Positions 56,607 to 64,000 of a stretch of 64,000 nt of DNA are shown piece by piece. Below the pieces are notes generated by a model. It searched no databases and was not told the DNA's origin. It saw nothing but the letters and a program-made list of their open reading frames with translations. Made by a program: the position numbers and the translations under genes. Source of the stretch: Geosiphon pyriformis (lineage: Eukaryota > Glomeromycota > Glomeromycetes > Archaeosporales > Geosiphonaceae); the NCBI GenBank assembly GCA_016748015.1, contig JAAOMT010000664.1, positions 614,786 to 678,785 on the forward strand, in the 5' to 3' direction. Within the stretch, counting starts at the first letter, position 1; each line of letters starts with the position of its first letter.

Positions 56607-58150
56607 AAAGACTGATAAACAGTGGCTTCAACCAGAGGATCCTCTCCAAAGAAATTGATATTAGCATGATTGGGTCTTTGATTGGGGACATTGTTGTTGC
56701 TAATTCTGTTGTTTTGATTGTCATTGTTTCTAGGAGCTAGAGAAGGCAGGGGAGAATTGTTACAATCTCTGAAGAAATGTTTAGTTAATCCACAATTGTA
56801 ACACACAGATGGACTATAATTTTGTTGTCTTTGATATAGGGATTGCTGGGGTTGATTAAAACAGAGTTCAAATTTGGGTCTTTGGAATTGTTAATTCTCT
56901 CTGACAGCTTGGGCTAAGAGTTCCAGTAATCAAGTAAGATTAGCTGTAAGTCTATTTATTAACTGTTTATTTGAGTCTTAAGTTTGGGCAGCAAAAGAGA
57001 CAGCAGTCATTTGTGGAGCTGGAGCCATGACAGAAGCAGGAGCAAAAACTGAAAGTGTGGATCCCAAATGCATCCTTTAGTTATTTTTAATTCTTTGTGT
57101 TAGTTCAATAGCTATGTCTATTGTTGAGTTGTTTTTTAAAGCCAAAAAAAGCCAAAGAACATACAATAGATCAGTTCTTAATCCTTTTATGAAAGAATGG
57201 ATCTTTTGTTCTTCTGTCTAGTTTTTTCCAGAGTCTACACGTTTGATTAGCTTTCTAATAACTTTGGCATATTCAGTCACTACTTTTCCAGGGCCTTGGA
57301 TTCTTCTTTTCAATTCCATGTGCCATTTGGATATTAATATTGGGGTTCTGAACTTGGCCTCAAATTGGATAGTGAAAGAAGTATTTTCTTCTCCAGCATT
57401 GGTTGATGTCCATCTGATTATTCTGTGTTGAGCATTGACATCTGTTTCTTGTGAGAACCAGATAGCAGAAAAGCCTTGAAGGTAGCCACCAACGATTTGG
57501 AACTTGTATTTTTCATTATATTGGTTGGCTGTGACAGCTCCCTCAAAATCATCTAATCATTCAATTGGATCTTGTGCATCACCTCTAAATAGTGGTAGTG
57601 GGGTATTGTTTCTTTTTACTAAAGCAGTTTGTATATCTTAGAGGGTGGCCAGAATGTTTACTTGCATGGGGTCATTAGCCATTGGTTCAAGAGTAACTGT
57701 TTGTGTAGATGAGTCTGATTTGCTTAATAAAAAGTCAAAAACAGGGGCAGTTTGGTAACTTTTTTCTTCTGTTTCAAAAGGAGTTTCAGTTGTTTGATGG
57801 GCAGCAATCCAAATGTAGATTTGATAATTCAGATATTCGAAATTAGGGAGCTGTTGTTCAAAGGTTGCAAAATATAAGAGCTGATTGATACTGTTGTTTT
57901 TTTCTTCAAAATTGTCTTCAAAATAGGCTTGGTCAAAGTAATAGGTTGTATAAGCTGTGTAAGTTTCAGCTGAATGCTTATTTAGAAACCAGTTTCAAAA
58001 GTCTTGGAATTGTCTGCTAGATTGTTCTTCAATGGGAAAGCAAATCAAGCAGGAGGGCAAAGAATTGAGTTCAATAAAGTCTAAATTGTTTTTGTTGTGT
58101 GCTTTAAAGTGTTCTTTTGATTGTTGTGACAGGTATGAATAATCACCCAT
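56600..58150 (-). pseudogene. gag: Element A2 gag
   Basis: 516 codons in a single frame from ATG 58150 (MGDYSYLSQQSKEHFKAHNK). It contains the capsid-like MANDPMQVNILATL, DAQDPIE-stop-LDDFEGAVT and FRTPILISKWHMELKRRIQG, and the knuckle CYNCGLTKHFFRDC (intact CCHC). About eight stops lie at Gln and Trp positions and no indels were found. With A1 it defines the family gag. Confidence 0.9.
56603..56609 (-). promoter_or_regulatory. -1 frameshift slippery heptamer TTTAAAC (A2 gag-pol)
   Basis: Gag codons TCT TTA AAC TAG: the heptamer directly precedes the stop at 56600 (TGG has become TAG). A -1 shift gives CTA GTA GGC ACA CCT in the open pol frame. Confidence 0.85.
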
Positions 58151-58180
58151 ACAATAGGAAACAAAGTGGATTTTGACAAC

Positions 58181-58196
58181 CTCACAGAGAGCACCA
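58181..58196 (-). other. Element A2 primer binding site
   Basis: TGGTGCTCTCTGTGAG on the minus strand, six bases from the LTR. Its first eleven bases equal those of element B. Confidence 0.78.
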
Positions 58197-58202
58197 CTTT
58201 TA

Positions 58203-58837
58203 TGTTACGGGTTGGAGTAACAAACTAATGGATAGCAAAGGAGAACAAGATTGTAGGGTGATGGAAATACTCAAAGAGGAATTCAACCTTAAAGAGTGAA
58301 TTGAATGAGTATAGATTCAATGTGTGAGATCAGTCATTATTCTTTTCAAAGGTAACTGGGGAATCTGAAGGTAGAGGAATAATCTGTACTGTCAACAATT
58401 AATCACCACTGGTATAATTCTATGCTTCATGTTGACACTCTTAGAATTCAATATCAGGTATCAACTTGTGCTTTTCAGTTACGTTTATTTAAATAATTTT
58501 CAAATGCTATAATTATATACGTCAGAAAAAGGCCAACAAATAATTTTTTATTTTTAAGATGTTCAGATACTTGAAGGTAGGGAAAAAGAAATTAGTGATA
58601 AGAGAAGAATTGAGATGAAAGTTGTTATTTTATTTATTCTTGATTATTCAAATGCTTGTTATTATATGCTTTTCTATAGCTAAGAGATTCATCACTTATA
58701 TAGCTATCAAAAGTGGTCAATGATCAGATCAATAATCAGGTCAATGATTACTTTCTAAAAATAGTGTGACTAATCATATGACATCAGTGGCTAATACATG
58801 TGATAATTAATAAGAAGTATAGGTCTCAACTGTAACA
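58203..58837 (-). repeat. Element A2 5' LTR
   Basis: A 635-bp LTR from TGTTACGGGTTGGAG, the least decayed LTR start in the window, to CTGTAACA. It has three 12-bp repeat units near 58717-58752 and a TATATAAG box near 58697. Confidence 0.92.
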
Positions 58838-59240
58838 ATAGTACAAAGTCTTTATAAAATATAAATACAAATCAGTTGTGAACTTGCTTATAAAACCAGC
58901 TGTTATGTGTAAGTCAGAATGCCAAACTAATACAGTACAAATCAAATCTATATCACCAATTATGTTTTTGTTAATAATATTAAAACCAGATCCAATCTTC
59001 CAATGAGCACAATAAACAGTCTTGAAAATTCTCCAAGCAAAATAATAAATGTTTCCAAATACTGCTATTTCACTAGCCCTAATAAATCTATTCTTAATTA
59101 GAACAAGAAGCACAAAATTTGAATTAGTAACTGAGTCAGTCAGCTCATTAGTATACTTATTATCTAAAACATTTGAATGTTTCTTAACCTTGTGCCAAGA
59201 AATATTAAGTCTCTTATTTCTAATAATTAAATAGTTTTAA
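58838..59240 (-). pseudogene. LINE ORF2 fragment: RNase H end and downstream region (right of A2)
   Basis: Starts near 59240 with ISWHKVKKHSNVLDNKYTNE, the C-terminal part of a LINE RNase H (Trp-x-Lys-Val-Lys-x-His, with Asn-x-x-x-Asp decayed to Asn). It continues RFIRASEIAVFGNIYYFAWR, VYCAHWKIGSGFNIINKN, VWHSDLHITAGFISKFTTD and FIKTLYYC, then meets A2 at ATAG. The protein continues left of A2 at 50684. The 5' part (endonuclease and RT) is missing, as in a 5'-truncated LINE insertion. Confidence 0.8.
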
Positions 59241-59665
59241 GTTATAAAAAAAAATATTAAATAAATTTTTTATAATTTTATTATTATTATTTAATTAAAT
59301 AATTTAATAATACAGACTAAATAATTTTATATTTTATTATTATTGTTAATATTATTGTTTATAAAGAGCAGTTGGGCTTTACTTATTAAATTGCATTAAT
59401 AATAAAAAATAAAAAAATAAAAAATCTTTATATATTATTACTTATATAAAAAATAAAAAATTAATTAATATTTATTATATAATATAAATAAATATTAGAA
59501 TTAAAAAAAATAACATAATATTAAAATTTTCAAAAATACTAAAAAAAATGCCAAAAATACCAACAATAATTCAAAAAATATATAAGAATAACTAAGAATA
59601 CCAGAATATTTTATATTACAAAAATTATATATATATAATAATATTATTAAAAAAAATATATTTTT
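59241..59665. other. AT-rich spacer between two LINE copies
   Basis: About 425 bases of A/T-rich sequence with TAATAATTT and TATATATAAT runs; nothing recognisable. Confidence 0.6.
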
Positions 59666-61960
59666 TTTTATTAAATTTAACAAATAAGACTCAACTATTA
59701 TCTAGAAATTAAAAACAAACTAAATGTTCTAATGTTAAATAAAGTTCATGTACTTTTTATATATAAACAGTTATTTAAACCAGTTCAGATTATACTAAAT
59801 TAATACAATAGAAAAAAACTTATTCAAAGACAACATCTTTTAAATAACATCAAATAAAATAATACTACAAAAGACCAATCCAATCAGCTATTTAGCTGTT
59901 TTCAAAGAATCATTTTTAATACTAATAGACTTATGTGTTTAAAGAAATATTAAGTTAGAAAACACATTATTGTTTATACTAATTAAATACTCCAAATTAC
60001 CAGAAATATCACCATTGTTTATACAGCACTCTTTTTTTAAAAAAACCATTTTTTTTCTTAACTCACTAACAATCTTGCTAAAAAAACCCAGATAAACTAT
60101 AAGCTTATTAATTTTTAAACTAAGAATACTGTTTGAGATAAGATTACCCTTAATAAAATATTTAAATACAGTAATCAATATACTAACAAGCTTAATAATT
60201 GATTCAACCAAAGCTGACAGCTTAACCAAATCAGATTTTAGAGACACCAGCTAAAAGAAAAACAGAAAATTACCAACAACCACAAAAAAAGAAGCAAAAG
60301 CTGTTAAAGGAGAAAATTTAGAAAAATTTGAATAAGCAAAAGTTTTAGCATAAGAAACATTACTCACAAAATGTGATTTGAACATTTTGAAAACCATAAA
60401 AGAAGATAAAAAAACTGTACAGTTTGCAGCCAGATAGCCCATCTCTTAATATCTAAAGCAGTGCTAACAATTAGGGGTTTTCTACCAAATATAATATCTT
60501 TTTAGCATACTAATCTTAACAACTACAGAATTTAAATTAACTTAAGAGCCAAATGTAATCAAAACAAACTGAAAACAATGATCAAAATTAAATAAATGAG
60601 GAATAAAACAATTTTAACTACTAATTTAAGAAATTATATTACTGATTTCAAAAATAATACAGCCAAAAAAAAAATTAACCAACTTGGTTTTAACTTATTA
60701 TAAAACAAAATAGTCTTTTTTTGATTTATAAGAAAAAAAATTTGAATACTATCTTTGTTTACCAATACTAATCAGTAATTGAAAGCAGATATAATAGCAT
60801 ATAATTTATTAAAATAAACAATCATGTATTATCAAACACCAGCAAGCTTTAGCACAACACAAAAAATTTTACTAAAAACATTAAGAACTAACTTAATATT
60901 AATAGCAGATACATCCAAAAACACATTATGTAGTGTAACAACAACAACAAAAGAAGAATCAGATTTAGAAATTACCAAAAACTTGGCAATTTTAAAAGTA
61001 ACCAAACAAACAAAACTTGTAAGCTCAACCAGAAATGCAGTATTCAAAAAACTTTGAGAACCAAACTTTATACAGAAAAGCTTTATATTGTCTTTTGACA
61101 TTAACTTTGCATCTAAAAAACCATATACAGATTAAAAAACAGCCTTAACATAAACCAATTTAATCTTGAAAATATTATCAAGTATTAGAATAAAGACTAT
61201 TCATTCAACAAATCTTTAATAACTAGTAATAGTTTCTCAAATACTACCAGTAACAATACCAGAAACCAAAAAAAATAATTCAGTATTTATTTAATCAGTC
61301 TAGTTTTCAAAAATAGGTAATTTAATAAGAGATAATTGCTTTGCTTTTAGAACTGGTAAAAATCTATTAAAAGACATCATATTTAACAATACAGTCAGTA
61401 GTTAATCTTAATTTATCTTAAATAATATATTGGATAATACAGTAGATATTTCATCTAAGATCTCAGTTGGAACCACAAAGTGGTTTGATATAACAATAAC
61501 AAAGACAAGCAACTGCTTCCACTTTTTTAAATCTTTGGTTTTTTTGACTATTTTGTTTAAAGAAATAGTATTAGTAACACTAAATATAAAAACTATAATG
61601 GAAAAAACCAGCTTGTTAATTGGTCTGTTATTAAAAATTTTTGAGCTCTTAGAAAAGATAAAAGCAACACTAAGACTAATTTAAATATGTTTTTTTAAAG
61701 GAACTTTAACTAGTAAAAACCCAGCCAAAAATAAAAAAAATGCTTTAATGACCATTAAAAGCAGTTTTTTACTATTAATATTTAAGAAAAATGTAACCAA
61801 AATATTATGTTTAGTTGTTTTAATAACAAAGAAATTTTCTTGTATTAAAACTTTATTAATTACTATATAAAAGATAATATTTACAGCTTTTTTACTCTTT
61901 GCTCTGATTATAGTCATAAAATTAAAGAGATAAAGAGTTTTTTTTTATAATACTTTAAAA
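59666..61960 (-). mobile_element. LINE copy with ORF1 but no ORF2
   Basis: Runs from a 5' end shared with the copy at 35975 (ACTCTTTATCTCTTTAATTT, there ACTCTTTCTCTCCTAATTT) to a T run at 59666 (A tail on the minus strand). The 3' UTR matches that of the ORF2-bearing LINE at 49951. ORF1 passes almost directly into this 3' UTR, so ORF2 is absent. Confidence 0.75.
59800..61917 (-). pseudogene. LINE ORF1 protein (RRM type), decayed
   Basis: Starts at ATG 61917 (MTIIRAKSKKAVNIIFYIVI) and aligns with the copy at 36007. Other matches: KVPLKKHIKLVLVLLLS, KLFCIKFGSQSFLNTAFLVE, LHNVFLDVSAINIKLVLNVF (RRM region), VSYAKTFAYSNFSKFSPLTA and LVKLSALVESIIKLVSILIT. Frames change several times and stops are common. 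RNA-binding role by family; not functional here. Confidence 0.75.
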
Positions 61961-62380
61961 AAATAAATAAATATATTTAGATATTTAAATATTTTATAAT
62001 TTATAAAATCTTAAAAACATATAATTAACTTAAATTTTAATTTTAATTACTTAAAAATTGATTTTATAATTAATAAACTTATTATTTAAATCAAAAAAAT
62101 ATTTATAAATTATAATATTATAAATAATTTGATAAAAAATACAAAATTAATATAGAATTAACTTATTAAAAATTGTATAACTTATTAAAAGAGTAAAAAC
62201 CACCAAAATAAACCAGTTAACATATTAAAAAAATAAAATACCAAAAGTTAAAAATTATTAATATCTAAAGTTTATTTTTAAACTATTTAAAATTAGTTTA
62301 AAAAAAAACCAAGAGCTAACAAAAACAAGAAACTTCTTAGTTTTAATACACAAAAAGTTTTTATTTTTTTGTAAAAAAAT
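61961..62380. other. AT-rich spacer
   Basis: About 420 bases of A/T-rich sequence up to the microsatellite. No gene or element end recognised. Confidence 0.6.
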
Positions 62381-62698
62381 AACAATAACAACAATAATAA
62401 TAATAATAACAATAATAATAACAATAACAACAATAATAATAATAACAATAACAATAACAATAACAACAATAATAATAATAACAATAACAATAATAATAAA
62501 AATAAAAATAAAAATAACAATAACAACAATAATAATAATAACGATAACAATAAAAATAAAAATAAAAATAACAATAATAACAATAATAACAAAAACAATA
62601 ACTATAACAACAATAATAATAACAACAACAATAACAACAATAACAACAACAATAATAATAATAATAATAATAATAACAACAACAACAACAGAAAAAAA
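62381..62698. repeat. AAC/AAT trinucleotide microsatellite
   Basis: About 318 bases of AAC, AAT and some AAA units on the plus strand, with longer patterns such as AACAATAACAACAAT. Open frames across it (poly-Ile/Val or poly-Leu on the minus strand) are artefacts of the repeat. On the plus strand one frame would read Thr/Ile into the kinase fragment. Confidence 0.95.
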
Positions 62699-62699
62699 C

Positions 62700-63092
62700 A
62701 TGAAAAAAAAAGATATATTAAGTAATTCAATTGTTAACTGATTGAAAAAGTGTTCGAATGATAATCCTGAGAATCGTCCTACTGGGGAAGAAGTTGATAA
62801 GATGTTGGAGGAACTTCAGATAATGTATAATGAGAAGTTTATAAATAAGATATTTGCACATAAGGAGTCTACAGATGAGGAGTCTAAAACTGTAAATCTT
62901 CAGTTTCTAGAATCAGATAAATACGTAAAAGAAATGGTAAAAAGTGGTGACTCAACGACAAAAAATCAATCAATGATAACAATGACAACAATGACAACAA
63001 CAATAACAACAACTCGTATTTATCCAGAAGTTTATACAAGTCGTGTTTTAACTTTACAAATAATTGATTTTTCTAAAGGTTGGTTTATTTAA
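62700..63092 (+). pseudogene. Protein kinase C-terminal fragment
   Basis: ATG 62700 reads MKKKDILSNSIVN, then TGA at 62739, then LKKCSNDNPENRPTGEEVDK and MLEELQIMYNEKFINKIFAH. The KKC-x(4)-NPENRPT stretch is the end of the C-lobe (alpha-H/alpha-I, with the conserved Arg) of Ser/Thr or TKL kinases abundant in these fungi; the Trp normally after the Cys is Ser (TCG). Later PEVYTSRVLTLQIIDFSKGW resembles the YTSR-x-L tail of those kinases. The catalytic lobe is missing: upstream is only microsatellite. It is richer in CpG than the elements. A pseudogene or a fragment captured next to the repeat; less likely the last exon of a gene. Confidence 0.65.
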
Positions 63093-64000
63093 TTTAGACA
63101 TAATTAATTTATTGATTTAATTATTATACAGTATATTAAAATTTTACATTAATTTATTTTACTATTCTATTTTAAAAGAATTTGTGTTTCTCCCTAAAGA
63201 TAAGAAATTAAAATATAATTATGTATTTTACATTATAATATCTTTAATGGTTATTTTACTATTTATTATATATTAGATGACTCTTTTATAGATCTAATCA
63301 CGATTGAATATCTTTATTTTTACATTAGTAAGTACGTTAACTCTCTTTTCATAAGGGATATAGTTTAAATAGCTTTTATCGTTATTATATTTTAAATTTT
63401 ATTAATAATAATGTTGTTAGATTCAATTTATTATAAATGATATTCTCTCACATCTAAGAATAATTTATTTTCAGAAGGAACTATATTAAAAAAGTTTATT
63501 TTAAAAAGCCGATTTAAATTGAAAGTTGAATCGTGGTAAAAATTTTTACCTTATTAAAAAATTTTACTATTAAATTTGAATTAACTTTAATAAATTGATT
63601 TTTATTTTATAATAAAAATTTCAAATTAAAATATTTTTTAAAGATATTAACAAAAAACTCTCGAGAACTATACTCTCTATATTAATTAATACAGGCTTTA
63701 TTTTATAATAAATTAAATATTCACATATATATATATATATATTTAATTTCTTATAAAATAACTAATTAATATTTAAATTAAAATATCGAAATCAGATTTA
63801 TAAATAATCGAAAATAACTGATCATAGGATAAACATTTTTTTACCAATATATTCGAAAACAAATATGAAAAAAAATTAGTAAGTTTAAAATTGAAAAAAT
63901 ATTAATTTTTAAAAATATAAGAGGAAATTATATAAATAATACTTATAATGTAATAATTTAATTATTTGAAATTCTGACAATTTTTTAAAAAAAGTAATCA
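63093..64000. other. AT-rich flank
   Basis: About 900 bases of A/T-rich DNA, with a short TA repeat near 63723-63741. No coding region, LTR or RNA gene recognised. Confidence 0.6.

Larger units (their letters stand above)
50689..58837 (-). mobile_element. Element A2: Ty3/gypsy of family A, inserted in a LINE
   Basis: An 8149-bp element including solo LTR H (about 7.6 kb without it). It is flanked by ATAG at 50685-50688 and 58838-58841. Same organisation as A1 but with shorter LTRs (641 and 635 bp). The two flanks are consecutive pieces of one LINE ORF2. Confidence 0.94.

Noticed and set aside
62258-62701. Long minus-strand open frames rich in Val/Ile or Leu over the microsatellite
   Set aside because: They are translations of the AAC/AAT repeat, not proteins.

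Overview
The window is AT-rich eukaryotic DNA made almost entirely of retrotransposons. Several features point to an arbuscular-mycorrhizal fungus (Glomeromycotina, Rhizophagus-like): Ty3/gypsy polyproteins with a dUTPase, an RRM-type LINE ORF1, a LINE ORF2 with an RNase H domain, an Asn/Thr/Ile-type AAC/AAT microsatellite, and the tail of a protein kinase. This assignment rests on family recognition, not on a database search. I see no intact host gene, tRNA, rRNA or CRISPR array.

Layout. Positions 1-40863 are one nested stack on which every junction agrees. The oldest layer is Ty3 element D (+; 32229-35974, 38393-38827, 39909-40863). Element C (+; starts at 11275, ends at 32228) sits in D. 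Element A' (+; 3754-11274) and element B (-; 11945-21831) sit in C's 5' LTR, solo LTR G sits in C's pol, and element E (+; 1-3753) sits in A'. D also carries a LINE ORF1 retrocopy (35975-38392) and solo LTR F (38828-39908). After an AT-rich spacer comes element A1 (-; 42034-49789, TSD ATAT). Next is a LINE ORF2 3' end split by element A2 (-; 50689-58837, TSD ATAG); A2 itself contains solo LTR H (53732-54267, TSD CCAG, with a 20-N gap). The right end holds another LINE copy (59666-61960), a microsatellite, a broken kinase fragment and AT-rich DNA.

Three Ty3/gypsy families are present. Family A (A', A1, A2, D) has gag, then a canonical TTTAAAC -1 frameshift heptamer just before the gag stop, then PR-RT-RNase H-IN, then a third ORF of about 250 codons that runs about 10 codons into the 3' LTR. 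Family B (B and C) has one continuous gag-PR-Cys-rich-dUTPase-RT-RNase H frame, then IN, then a third ORF of about 240 codons that also enters the LTR. Family E has RT/RNase H/IN followed by a third ORF visibly related to that of family B. All use 4-bp target duplications and TGTTA...TAACA LTR ends.

Decay. All copies are dead. Stops and lost catalytic residues are almost all explained by C-to-T and G-to-A transitions, and the deeper the layer the more AT-rich it is. In B and A1, differences between the two LTRs of one element fall largely at CpG sites (CG versus TG or CA), the footprint expected of deamination of methylated CpG.
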